From: Hofstenia miamia
Taxonomy: Eukaryota > Xenacoelomorpha > Acoela
Reading direction: 5' to 3'
Length of the DNA: 64,000 nucleotides
Assembly (NCBI GenBank): GCA_004352715.1
Contig: SCFE01000097.1
Span: 236,294 to 300,293 of the forward strand
The position numbers and the translations under genes were made by a program. This document shows positions 21,213 to 33,661 of the stretch, piece after piece (position 1 is the stretch's first letter; each line of letters starts with the position of its first letter). Under the pieces are notes generated by a model, which was given only the letters and a program-made list of their open reading frames with translations, did no database searches and was not told the DNA's origin.

Positions 21213-24075
21213 TTAATTGAGTCTCTTCTTGTGCTGTGTTGCATTCAATGCGATATCGTTGTAAAACCCAATAGGCCTCACTGTCGAATAGATATTTGGT
21301 AGAGGAATTAGTTGTCTCCGATTCCTTCTGATCCCTCGATCGTCAACTTTGAGTAGGTAAGAGCGTGGCTTAGTACGTTTGCTCATCACGAGCCCCACGC
21401 GGTTACTCAGTGTTGTTATTCTGACTTTCATACCATTTTTCAATTGACTGTTTCTTTAAGCCATTATTATAATACGTTTTTTTGTTTCATTTATTAGACT
21501 TTTTCTGCCTTCTTAAAGAGGTGTAAAGGACGGATTTTGGGACGTAGTATTTTCTCATTCATTAGTGTGTGTGAACGAAAACGTGGGTGTAAAATATTTG
21601 AGCAGGGGAAATTTCTGAGAATATTAGAGGAGTACTGTTATAGTTTAAGATAGCTGTTCTCACGTCACTTGATTTTTTATATAACTTCTTGAATATCTTT
21701 ACTCCTGATTCTGCTTGTACATTTGACTGCGGATATCGTGGACTACTGATTATTGTCCTTATTCCAAACTTTTTACAAATTTAATGAAGTCTACAGCTCC
21801 GAATGGGTTATTGTCAGCAATTATAATCCGGGGAAAACCACACGTAGAGCATGTGAATTATTTTGTCGATCACTGCGAATAAATACCTCGAGAAATAATC
21901 GACACATTAAATAGCACTAATTGTTCAATGCAGTGGTTTTTCCAGAGATTGTGCATTCCATAGGATAAGATTGCAATTTCGTCGCAGTCAATCATGTGAT
22001 ATCGATACCTCTACCCCCTTGTTGAAAAGCTTAAGATTCCTTACCTTCAGGTCGGCCTTCGGTCTTTCTTTGGCTCGATTAAAAACGGCTTTTAGTGTCT
22101 ATGTGTTGCTGCTTATGTTCTGAAGCTATACAAATTTCGTCATATATTGCAATTACATTCTGAATATCACCAAAGTGCTTATCCACCATACTTTGTGATT
22201 TGTCAGCTGCAGACGAGAGTCCAAAAAGAGGACGATTCCAGCAAAATCGGCCAATAGGTGCATTAAAGGTATAAAGTAGTGATGAAGACTTTGTGAGAGG
22301 AATGTGCTAGTAGCAGTTTGATAGATCGAAGATGGTGAAGTATCTTTTCTCATTGAATAATTGGCGGAATCTGGCTGTTGATGGTGGATAGTGATATTCT
22401 CTTGTGACAGCATTATTTAGGGTTTATTATCGAACTTAAGTCTGAGATCACCGTTTTTCTTTTCCACTACGACCATGCTTCCAATCCAGTTTGTTAATTC
22501 TTCGACCTTAGATATTATACCACCATTTTCAAGATGCAGCAAGTTACTCTTAAGCCTTAGTAAAATGGAGAAAGGATATCTTCTTGGGGGATGAAATCCC
22601 CGCTTTGACCGGTTCTTTTAATTGAGTTTCATGTTTGATTCCCACGGCCATATCCATTAAATAAATCTCGACATTCAACAAATAGCGTTTTTATAGTCAG
22701 TCAGGGCCGGTTACACCAGTACATTTTACAAACGGTTTCCGAGCCAAAACCGAAAATGGTTTTCTTTCTGTATGGTATGCATTTTATTACTCATATCATT
22801 ATTAAATTCGATTTCAAGTATACCCGCTTTTAATGATGTGTCCTATCCAATAATCTGCTTGGTATTTGTTGGCACAATGAGAAACTTTGCGTCCATTTTT
22901 GCATTTCGTCTTTTAATGTTAATTGGAATTCTGGTCTGTCCCACCACTGGGATAGTTTGTCCACCATTTACTGATAACTTTGCCCTATACTCTTCAATCC
23001 TAAATGTTTGTTTGTTCTTCTTTTGTAAGCATTGAAGTGTAGAGTAAGGTAATAAATTGCACTGGGCTCCAGAGTCAATATTCATCTGTATTTGGCTTTT
23101 AGATATCTTTACATTCGTCGTTATTTCTCTGTTTCTGTTTAGGTACTTTTTGTGTTACATCAAATTCATATTCACTCTCCGTTTCAGAGGATGAATGAGA
23201 TGTTTGTGATAATTCGTAAACATCTTTTCAATTATGCTTATAACGACAAGAGTGAGCCTTGCATTCAACATCAAAGTGGTTTGATTTTCCGCATTTTTTG
23301 CAATCTTGACCGAAGTCAGGACATTTCCTAGGCTCATGTTTTCTGCCACATTTTTGATATTCCAACTGTATGTTTTGGATCTTCCTCTTTCGTTTAGGGA
23401 CGTCTATTTCTTTTTTAATTGAGTATTATCTTCATCAGAATTGTAAAACGATTTCAAATGTTTTTTCGCTTCCTCTCGGCAGAATAATATTGTTGGACTC
23501 AAATCAATGTTTGGCTCCCGTAGCAGACGTTACTGGAGTGCGTGATCTTCAGTGGTTAGAATATTGCGGTCACGAATTAGACTTTCTTCCAGATTGCTGA
23601 AATTAGTTCTTTGCACGGTACGTAAGGCATTAACATATTGATCTATCTTCATACCGACTCGAAGTAGTTTGTAGAACTGATGACGTTCAAAAGCTTCTTT
23701 TGAGCTTCGCGTGAAATAATTCGGCAATTTCGCAATAAAATTGTTGAAGTTAGTTTCACTTTCGTTACTATTCCAGTTAAAGTTATTGAAGATTTCATTG
23801 TCTTGATCACCAATACATCTGAGTAGGATCCCAATTTTTACTTTGCTTGGCTTTCCATCAAACTTTATCGCCTCAATAAATAGAATAAAGTCGCGAAACC
23901 ATTTTTGCCATTCTGCGCTGATATCAACCCTATTTGCGACAGGAGGGAGGTTGATTCCGTCACTGTAAACTTTCTTAAATTTTGGCTTTTTGAAAATGCA
24001 GATATGGCTATGCTTTCCTGAGTTTTACTGTTGTAGATTGAGAAGTATTCTAACCAAATTTGAAGCAATTTCAAT
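21213..24075 (-). mobile_element. Ty3/gypsy LTR retrotransposon relic 1
   Basis: Minus-strand order: gag (24075 to 23530, with EAFERHQFYKLLRVGMKIDQ and YVNALRTVQRTNFSNLEESL), CCHC knuckle CKKCGKSNHFDVEC (about 23264-23310), protease around NIDSGAQCNLLP (23085 downwards), reverse transcriptase (GIISKVEELTNWIGSMVVVE at about 22460-22520, and a YxDD position reading YDEI near 22135), and integrase (SPRYPQSNVQAESGVKIF at about 21700, tail RSYLLKVDDRGIRRNRRQL at 21300-21365). Gag-protease-RT-integrase order is that of Ty3/gypsy. RNase H and the integrase zinc finger are missing, all frames are broken, and no LTRs were recognised. Confidence 0.85.
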
Positions 24076-24148
24076 ATTTTGAAAATTTTGAGTAGATTTT
24101 TGCTTGACCTTTTTTTAAAATTCTATGTTCAAAGTGATGAGCGAAGCA

Positions 24149-24277
24149 CAGGCTTGTCCATGGGATATATTTTTCTTTCCCATCCCATTCCATGATAATT
24201 TGTGCCTGTCCCATACCATCCCATGGGACGTTTTACATGGGATTCTCATGGGAATACCATTCCCATTGACAATACTG
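24149..24277. mobile_element. Very short hAT-like MITE
   Basis: A 129-bp segment with ends CAGGCTTGTCCATGGGA and TCCCATTGACAATACTG (about 14 of 17 inverted). The interior is mostly repeats of CCCATCCCAT / CCCATGGGA. Flanking 8-mers do not match convincingly, so it is either old or mis-bounded. It lies just beyond the gag end of gypsy relic 1. Confidence 0.45.
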
Positions 24278-24479
24278 GTGACATATAACTAAGGCATGGA
24301 GGGAACTTATTGAATGATTATGTAAAGAGCAATAAATATTAAATAAAGTTTAATGTGTTGAGTTTTTGCAAAAAAGTGTTTTTTCACACATTATATCAAT
24401 ATGCGTTTTTACATAAAACTGTTCTTTCATTTCATGATTGATCAAAACTACGAAGAATGAATATCCAAAATATATAGTC

Positions 24480-24965
24480 GATAGAATTATAAAAGAAAAA
24501 CTAGAAGACTTACTACAAACTCAAGAAACTAAAAACAAAGTGATTATTTATACAATTATATCTTTAATATTAAATATCGAGGCATACAATCAATTATATT
24601 CCAGAAATATCTGAAAAGAATCACTCCATCATTTTTAAAGATAGGCTTTATACATGAGACCAATAAACTAAGACATCTAATAGGACTAAAAACAGAAACC
24701 AAGATTGAAAACATTTCCAAAGTAGTATATGAAATTACTTGCAACTGTGGTGCACAATACATTGGAAAGATTTCAAGAAATTTAAAATCAAGAATTAAAG
24801 AACACAAATCAATCGACCATCTCCGATCACCTAAAGAACTGTGATATGAAAATTACACATAAAATTTTATCCAAGGCAATCGATAATTTTCAACTAAGCA
24901 TAATCGAATCAATTTATATAGAAATAAAGGAACCAAGCTTAAACAAAAAAGATGGATATAAATAA
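24480..24965 (+). pseudogene. Penelope-like element, GIY-YIG endonuclease remnant
   Basis: Plus strand: TNKLRHLIGLKTETKIENIS, then VVYEITCNCGAQYIGKISRN and LKSRIKEHKS (24722-24805). This matches the C-terminal GIY-YIG-type nuclease of Penelope-like retroelements, including the CxCG signature before the YIG-like QYIGK and the RxxEH arginine/histidine. After a frameshift near 24840, NFQLSIIESIYIEIKEPSLN and KKDGYK then TAA match the usual end of the domain. Reverse transcriptase is almost wholly absent. Inactive. Confidence 0.75.
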
Positions 24966-25439
24966 AAACTAAATTTACCGAAGATATAAAAAATTTTAAT
25001 TTGATGATTATTTTGTGAAATTAATAATGGGAAACTTTTTGACAATGACAGTGGCATGCCGAAACATATTAAATAAATGATGCGTTTCTTTTTTAAACTG
25101 TTACTTCCCTTTAAATTCTTTTCTTTTGGGTATCCTAAGTATAATATTCAAGAAGGTTGTCCTTGTCCACAAGTAGTACGGATTTTTACTGCAAAAATTC
25201 CGATACTTGCCATTTGTAAGCAATTACAGATATTCAAAATAACCGGGGTTCATGAAATAATTTCAACTATAGGTGCAAATTACTTCAAAAATGATTACTG
25301 CAATAATTATACTAAGTGGACGCACGGACTGATTTAATTTAAGCCCTTAAATCATTGTCAAATTTTAAACCTTGATACCTTATTGGAATTTAACTTTGAA
25401 TGGCTATGAGCCCTCTGTAGTGTTGAGCCCTGTCCCTGT

Positions 25440-26795
25440 AATGTCAGAGGGTAGCACATTATAATAGTCTACCACCCTTCTTGGAAAAGTGAAGAGAACA
25501 ACGCCTTAACTTTGGGCATTCTTGGGAGTATTGACGAAATTCTGCAGAAATTCCCGTACCATTGCCAAATCTTTTATGGGTGACTTTAACGATCTGAACA
25601 TTAGGTTCTTAACAGGTACTCTACCTAGTTTTCACAGCAAGATCTTTGCGGAGTCTATCAATGAATTAATGTCTAAATGTTTCCCAAAGGAAAGTTTTCA
25701 GTTGGCGTACAACAAAAAAACATGGATTAACAAGCGCCTAAGTAAAAAGCAGAAAGGAGCCCTCCTCAAGCAAAGTGATACTGTTAAATGTAGGAAATTA
25801 CGCAACGTTGTGAATAGATCAATTAACAGCAGTCGAAAGGATTACTGTAAATCGGAGCCATCAAATCCTTGAACTAAACCATGGTGGAAACACGTCAAGC
25901 AATTCTGTAGTATGCAATGCCACCTTACCCTTTGCCTCTGGACATGATGTGTTATCTAGCAGGATAAATGCTGAGCTTGTTTGACCACTGCAAGAATATC
26001 TTCCACTTACAACAGAGAGCCTCATTTGCGTGGGTAATAACTCTACGAAATGAAGCACTATATGATTGGCATTGGCTATTTAGCTCATTCATTGACACTC
26101 TTCTGAAATAGTATCTAACCGTTTCAAATTTATTGATAATATCACAGCGTGAGAGGTAGTAAAAGCTGATAAAGTGAGCCAGCATTTGTAGTAGAATGTG
26201 TAAATGAAATGGCGGTTTTATTCCATCAGCAATTCAGCTCAATAACGGAAACTATAATAGAAAGTTGCAATCAAGCAACTAGTTGTATTAAACTGCTCGG
26301 AACATACTTGCAGAATGATCTAAATTGGAACACCAACACCTTTAAGATAGTAGTCAAAGCATCCAAAAAATTGCACCCTCATTTGCTTAAAAGTAATGAA
26401 ACCAATACTTTTGATTGTTTTCATCTATATTGCTCAGTCTTGCACAGTCATTCCTCGAATACTGTTCTTCGGTATGAAGCACCGGATTATCGCTCAATTA
26501 TACACATTCTGAAACGAGTTTTAATGATAATGAATCCAGAATCTTCGTCTTGCTACTCAGTCGACATGAACACCGTATGTTCCTGTCGTGTGCCAATTAA
26601 TGAAAGATTGATAGCCCAAGAACAGAAATGTAACGATCATCTGCACTATCAAATTCCTGTAACATATTCGCTCAAACTCAACCTCACGTTTTACAAATGT
26701 GATTACGACTTTCCATATCAAGTCTAAGGTACTACAAGGAGAAATTACCATGTTTTGTACAGCTTCCAAGTATTCAATCTCAGGGTTGCTAGGTC
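25440..26795 (+). pseudogene. CR1/L2-like LINE with internal deletion
   Basis: Endonuclease: VYHPSWKSEENNALTLGILG followed, after a frameshift, by GDFNDLNI (the GDFN motif, about 25575). Linker: FPKESFQLAYNKKTWINKRL (sDkPWi region) and KLRNVVNRSIN (25680-25830), then WWKHVKQFC at about 25880. The reverse transcriptase palm is missing. Reading resumes with CIKLLGTYLQNDLNWNTNTF (26285-26345) and VVKASKKLHPHLLKSN, the thumb of CR1-type elements, then a degenerate C-terminus to 26727. Frame breaks and the palm deletion make it dead. Confidence 0.75.
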
Positions 26796-28349
26796 TAAGG
26801 ATATCTATTCATCTATCAATCTATCCTATGCAAAATGAAATTTAAAATACAAAAAGTTTACTATGTGAAACTAAACTGGGTTTCACGGCAATCATTATTT
26901 AGGAATCATTATATAATCGAATTTGTCTGCCTTTAACCCGAGGTGCAAGATTTAAGACCGATAAGTTTTTTTAAGGCGGAAATGAAAATTTGGAAACTCA
27001 TCATTTTTGTGTTGCCGTCAGATTTTGGATGTCTATTAGTTAGTGAGTTAAAATTTTATTCAAGAAACCAATAAAAGAAAATGTTTGACGTTTGTAACAA
27101 TTTTGAAATTATCAAATTTTCATTGCTTTATTTACAGTGGACCCCTTTTCAAAATTTTTGTAAATTCAAATTCATTTTCCCAATTGCAATGACAATAATT
27201 GAAGACACCAAATAGACTTGCAACTAAATTATTCAAGTTTATTAACAATGAACTAAATTCACTGTTACAATTTCCATCCATGAATATTTTATTGGGATAG
27301 CACTCTTCTTTATATTGTGATTAAAAACAATGTGTATTAATAAAAAATTTTTTTTGTGAAAGTTAAATAGAAAAATTTTTCAACTTCATGTATTTTTTTA
27401 GCAGTTCTTTAACATACAGGTTTCTTTTTGTTTTATTAGAATTGAATATCTCCTTAATGTATACCTGGATTTAAACTTTTTTAATGATTTCTTCATATTA
27501 GAATTTAAATTTTCCTTAATGTATAGATTGATTACTGTTACCTCAAGTTTTGAAAGTATTCAATAGACTATGACGTATTTTAGAATTAATTCAATAATAA
27601 ATTTTCAAAAAATTGTTTTCTAATGTTCAGAAACTATTTAAAATTTTAATAATTCATCTAATTTCGAATATATTCCAATAATTAGACTTCAATTTTATTT
27701 AATATTATTATTTATGTTTATAATAATACTGTTCTTAGAACATGTTAAGAATGCACTAATTCCCGGATAATATATGCCCATCTTTGACGAAGCAGATAAA
27801 ATGACACAATTATGTTTATTTAATGAAAAGAATTTCTAAATTTTTTAGTAGACATCAAATACTAGTCTCTCAGAAATTTTAGTGCACCAGTATTTAACAT
27901 TAAGTGAATATAATCTATATTGATAGGGTGCTTTAGTTTTTAATTCCTTTAAAACTGATTCTACCCTGCAATTTATTCGGATTTCTTGCAAACTAAACAA
28001 AATTGTATTGAGAAATTTATTACTGAGTGAAAATAAAAAACGAAATAATGTATTAAAATGTAATATCTAGTGGTGGCAAGGACCGCCCCGGGGCCAACGG
28101 CGAGTACGGCTGATATGGCTACCAATGTTAATGGTAGGACCGGGTACGGACAAAATAAAACGTGTAAAACATGAGCATAATTCCAAAAAACTTGTCAAAA
28201 AATTAACAATTTTTAAGGTAATCTTAGTAGTAAGTTGTCTTTAAATGATAATAGAAGCTCTCAAGCCCTTTATTATGGTTATACTGGAGTGTACTTATTT
28301 TTTCCTTAATACATCATAACGTTACTAATAAATACTGGTGTAATACCAA
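26796..28349. other. Anonymous AT-rich stretch
   Basis: No exon or RNA gene recognised. A short GC-rich patch at 28075-28160 (TAGTGGTGGCAAGGACCG, then GGACCGGGTACGG) may be one end of an unrecognised DNA transposon. Confidence 0.35.
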
Positions 28350-28486
28350 CAATCGCGATCCTAGATTTCAAACGGGAGAAGGGGCGCTTTAATTTTTATA
28401 TTATAAAATATTTATGTTTGCAGATATACAAAATCTAATCATATTTTGCAAAAATGTCAATGATTTGACATTCAGAAAAAATAAAA

Positions 28487-28520
<34 letters not shown>

Positions 28521-28584
28521 CATGTATATATATGTTATATATATATGTATATATATATATATATATACATGTATATATATATAT

Positions 28585-28616
<32 letters not shown>

Positions 28617-28822
28617 ACCACATGAAAGCTAGTATTTAAAAACATAAAGACATTCTATAATGATAGCAGAGCAAAAAATTTTTTAAGAAATGGTTTCTAT
28701 CGTATCAAAAACACTAAAAAATTATTTTTTTATTGCAATAATCCCATAAAAGTTCCGCAATTTCATGTTATGTTTAAATCGTTTGTGAAGGGGCGACCGT
28801 CCCTCCTCTCAAACCGCGGCTG
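28350..28822. mobile_element. Possible hAT-type element containing a TA microsatellite
   Basis: Ends CAATCGCGATCC and GAGGGACGG-type CAAACCGCGGCTG are imperfect inverted repeats, each with an adjacent GGGGCG block (GAAGGGGCG on both flanks). Flanking 8-mers AATACCAA (28342-28349) and AATATAAA (28823-28830) agree at 6 of 8. About 470 bp, no coding capacity. Confidence 0.4.
28489..28617. repeat. TA microsatellite with interspersed ACATGT
   Basis: About 130 bp of (TA)n broken by CATGTA and TGTTATATA units. It is largely self-complementary and could form a cruciform. Long Tyr-Ile reading frames here are artefacts. Confidence 0.95.
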
Positions 28823-31800
28823 AATATAAAAAATGTTATTTAAATATCAATTCTAGCATATTATTTTAACTGCTGCCAAAATCATTACAGCTAAATGAAG
28901 AGTCGTTTTAGGTGACCAACATCAAAAAATTTACTGGTTTTGCATACTTTTATCAAATGTGTTAGTATTTAGTTATTTATACATTAGTTGTGAATTGAAT
29001 TTATAGATGTTCAGTGGATATGGACACCGGTACACAAACATCTTATGCCGTTTTCAATCTAGGATTGAAATTCTGGGCTACTGATTCCACCTAGGTCCAC
29101 CTAGGAGTGTGCACGCTATTGTGGGACATAAGCACGGCCCCACATGGACTTTGTAGGGTATTATTTTCATTCCCGACCGAAAAACTTTCATGCTGTTGAT
29201 GAATTAATCATTTCATTTTCATTGCTATGCTCGTTCCCGCAGATGAAATCAGAGAAGGACTTGGACAGAAAATTTTGGCCGAAATCCTGCATAGCACATT
29301 GAAATCAGTCTCTAGAATCAGGAAAAAATACTAGTTTAAGACATATTTCTACATGTATTCTACCTTCATTTTAGTTCTACTGGCTTTATTGTATATTAGC
29401 TTTATTTTGCTGCTCGAAATATCCCTCGTAGATTCTTCACTGATTTTATGTGTGAGCACGGGCATCGAAAATATTTCACTCGCACAGCCTTAGTCTAGGC
29501 CAAGAATGGGCATTGATTGGATAAATCCATGCGAGTTCGCTGATTGTACGCATCAGTGCAAATGGAGACCCAAACAATGGTAATGTGCATGCGGATTGAC
29601 AGAAAAAATTCAGATTTTCTTTCGAATTCACTTTTTTTTCACATATGATATCTGCATTTTAAATAACTCAAGTTCATGATTTTCTTGGGATTCTGCCGAT
29701 GCGGATTTTATATTAAAAAATCGGAGGATGCTAATTGCATGCTAATAAAACTTTTTATAGCTTTCGGGTGTAGATTTGAGAACTACAGTCAATGCCGACC
29801 TTTGGATGAATCAAAGTATCTATTCTGAAATAGGACAACCAAATTTTGGTATGACAAATAAATTCTCTTTACTTTTCTTATTTATCTGAATTTTTGAACT
29901 GTACATTTTAAATTTTAAGATGTGCTTTACTTAAAAAGAGATTTTACAAGAAAAGCTGTTGCGGTGGTCGTACACATTTTGAATTTTGAAATTTTAGCAG
30001 CATGAACATCCAATGTATTTAAACACAACAAAAACTATAATATTCTTAGAGAAATGTTTCAAAAAAAATTCTTTTTACATCTTTTTTTTTCAATTGCCGT
30101 CTTACCAAGGCAAAACATGTACATTCTCTTATGTATCATAAGACATTTATTTGCATACTTATTTTCGCTATTCCATATAAATGCTTAATATTAAGAGAAA
30201 AATACCCAATTATATTTGTAGTGTAGTTTATGACTTTGTTGTGTTGGGTTGTGTATGTTGTATTTTTTGATATTTTGAAATTATAATATGAATGAACTAT
30301 AGATGCTTTTTATAAAGTAACATTTAAATTTCTAAATCATTTTACATATATGCAAATCATGACTTTAACCATAATGAATTTAAAGAGGGTTTCATGACCT
30401 AAGTTTGACAGAAATATTCAAATAAACATTTGTCATTTTTATTGTGTAAAATGAGCGTAATTTGCTAAAATTTGGTGGGACACTAGTTTTGGTTTACTTG
30501 TAATGATCATGAAATCAGTATAGAAATTTTCAGGCAGCTTGATGCACCCGACCGTGATCAGTACCAAATTTTTAAAATGGCAATTGCTATTCATAAGCAA
30601 AAATCCACCTTTCAGGAAAAGTAAAATTGTTTGGCAAACTATCAGCTTGCAAATGACATCGTCATGAATTTTCTTGTAAAAATTTGCAAAGCCTATAAAT
30701 AAGATTGATCGTAAAGTAAGCGCTAAAGGGGTTAAAACTTTTTTTGAAGCACATCATTGCAAACAATCAGAACTTGACTCATTGTAGGATTAACCTGAAA
30801 CAGTAACAGTTTATATTCAAATAAATCCTTTTCAAGAAAATTGTAGATGAAATTTATCTCTTGCATTTCGAATGCAAAAACTAAAATGATGCAATACTTT
30901 CATATGTTTTGAAAAATATCTTCCAATTGTAAACTACAAATAATTTTATGTACAGAAAACAAACCGAAATAATGCAGAAGTTGTTGCAATTTTACAATAG
31001 CCTGTTCCACCACAAAACAATGAGCGCCTACTCACAATACACTTCAAGGGTGCCGCTCTACAAAGTAAGTTGTTAGCACAAAACACAGGAAATTATGAAA
31101 AATTGATGGCAGATTTGGGTTCCACAGAAAATTTTCTTTTAGAAAAGTAAAAAACAAAAATTGATAAAATTAAAAATTAACCAAAAGTGGCCCATTAAGA
31201 AATAACGAAGAAATTGGAAAGATTTAGTGAAGATATGATAGCTTCGATAAAATATAATATAAACAAATCCAGTGCATTTATGCTAAATCCAATTCTTTGT
31301 GAGATGTTAATCACAATATCATAGTTTAGTGTCAAAACAGTCGTTTGTTGAATCACACTTAAAACTATGTATTTTCATTATCAATGCAAGAAAAAAATGC
31401 ATCTCCACACCGAATGATCATTTTTCTTTTGACTTAAACTAGCATTCAAGCATATCAAAATTCAAAAATTGTAATGATAATCCAATTGAATTTGTAGAAG
31501 TAGAATTAATAATCCTTTTGTTGGATAATTGTCAAGGAGTAATGGATGTCTAGTGCTAATAATTCGCAATTATTACGTTCATTTTTTTATGTTTCAAAAA
31601 AAATATAACTAAGTCAATGTTTAGTATATTAACAATTTTACGGGGTTGTATGCCAGTAGGGTTCCCCTTGTCTAGAATTTTACTTCTTACAGTTCGATTT
31701 AGCCTCATTGTATTTGGTCACATCTCATTGTTCTACATAGTTAGATGGCATAGCTTCTATTTTGTTCAAAAAATGCAGAAAATATGAATAATATTTTGAA

Positions 31801-33437
31801 AACCATAGTCAGTGTCTACATTTATTCTCGCAGTCCCATGTTAGTCTCAGTATCAATGAAATATTTAGTCCCAGATTCCCGACTCATGAAACTCTGTGAC
31901 AATGCTTATGAGTAGGAAGACGCAGTGGTGCCGGAAGAGAGGTGGATATTTCTTTAAAAGATACTTCGTTTCAAATGCTCTCATGGATACTAGCAGTATA
32001 AGTAACATGGATTTGAATCTCTAATTGAATATTATTGGGTGATTTACTTTGAAACAATTAATTGCGTTGCGCAATCATTAGAAAACATGTAAGCAGTGGG
32101 GAGTTGTTAGGTTAACATAGTTCGATGGTAAAAAATTACATGCGCATTACCTATATCCATATGGTCAGACTTGTAAATTCAATCCTTTTTTTCTAACCAA
32201 AATCCCAAACAGAAAAAACATTTTAAAATCTAGCCTGGCTTCATCCAATCCATCCTCAACCCTCTAAAATATTCAAAAACTAAGGTAAAAAGTAGCTTCC
32301 TATTGATTGATTAGCTAACAATGCAATATACGACAAGCTATATTATATATAGAAAAACATGAATATATTTTTGAATAGCCAATTTCAGCTTTTCCAGTAA
32401 AATTCGACTTAGTGGACCCCAATATATTATACTTTTGGAAAAAATATCATATATTTTACGCCAACCCATTGACGTGCACTCACCGCCAAATCAAGGTGGC
32501 TTATAAAATGCACTTTGCAAAACGGTCGAAAAATTTTTAAAAAATACTATATATGAAATTTAGTGACTTCGTAAAAAATTTTACTAATGCACTTGCACAA
32601 AATGGTATTTACTTGGCATGCAAGAGTAGCTACCGCAAATATTTTCTAGGGTATTGAAAAAAATAATGAGAATTGAGGCCTCTCACTTCGTCGGGATGTA
32701 CACTCTCGAACCAACAAATGTAGCCCTGACAAGTACACATCTTCCAACATCAGCAAGTATTCAATAATAAATATAATTTCACTTACTTACTTATACAGAT
32801 ACAGACATGTAAAGAAAAAGCTAATATTTTACCCTAAATACTGAATTAGTCTTTGAAAATATATGTATCAAGAATATTAGATTGCTATAGTAATATCAAT
32901 TTTTATATATCAAGTTAGTTCATTTATATACGATATGTAAAAAATTCAAAAGAATTTCATCTGTCAAATTCTATAAAGGTAAAGCTATTTTACGCAATTT
33001 ATTGACGAGAACTACAAAATTTGCTCAATATGTCAAAGTTTTATTCAAAATTCTAAATATAGAGAAAATATCGCATGTTTCAATTATTAAGTATTCGAGT
33101 TCCAAAGCTCACACCCATGAACTATTAGTGACTTTAATCAGTGACTTAATTTAAACGTGATGTATTTTTTGAAACCAATTACATCATTTATATTCTCCCA
33201 TGTCCCCCAAAAATTTTTCGAATAAATAAGTGAAACCCTGATCTTAGGATCACATTTTGTTAATCGATTGCATTTTTTGTATACAATCGTTATATGCAAA
33301 AATGAATTATTTAAACATTATATGTGATAGTTTTTGTCACTTATATTTCAATATAAGACAAATTAGCAATGAAACATATTTCGAAAAGGTAAATTAATGT
33401 TTCTGTTCTGAACACATTCTTGCATAGATTTCAGATA
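28823..33437. other. Anonymous AT-rich stretch
   Basis: No supportable gene. 29000-29300 is less AT-rich and contains a polypyrimidine-CAG (CGTTCCCGCAG near 29242) followed by a short open stretch, but no convincing partner donor or homology. The rest is non-coding by eye. Confidence 0.35.
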
Positions 33438-33661
33438 TAGGGGCGTACGCAGGGGGGACATCTTAGTCATGACCAAAAGAGATAGAAAGCCCCTCGAAAA
33501 ATTTTTAAAATATTGATAAAAGACCCTACAAATGCTTTTCATGACCTTAGATTTTAAATTCTTCACTATTTTTACCAAAACATTTTGATTTATCCAGTCA
33601 AATTCAGTTTTGAAAGATGACGGGGGCATTCCACCATGTCTCCCCCTTGCGTAGTCCACTG
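33438..33661 (-). mobile_element. hAT-type MITE, family 1, copy 3 (inverted)
   Basis: A 224-bp element with ends TAGGGGCGTACGCA and TTGCGTAGTCCACTG. The perfect 8-bp target duplication is TTCAGATA (33430-33437 and 33662-33669). The GGGGGCATTCCACCATGTC block near the right end is the reverse complement of GACATGGTGGAATG in copy 2, so it is inserted in the opposite orientation. Confidence 0.88.

Noticed and set aside
28414-28632. ORFs rich in Tyr-Ile at the second microsatellite
   Set aside because: Simple-sequence artefact.
33363-33659. A 98-codon minus-strand ORF
   Set aside because: It lies almost entirely inside hAT MITE family 1 copy 3, which is non-coding in its other copies.
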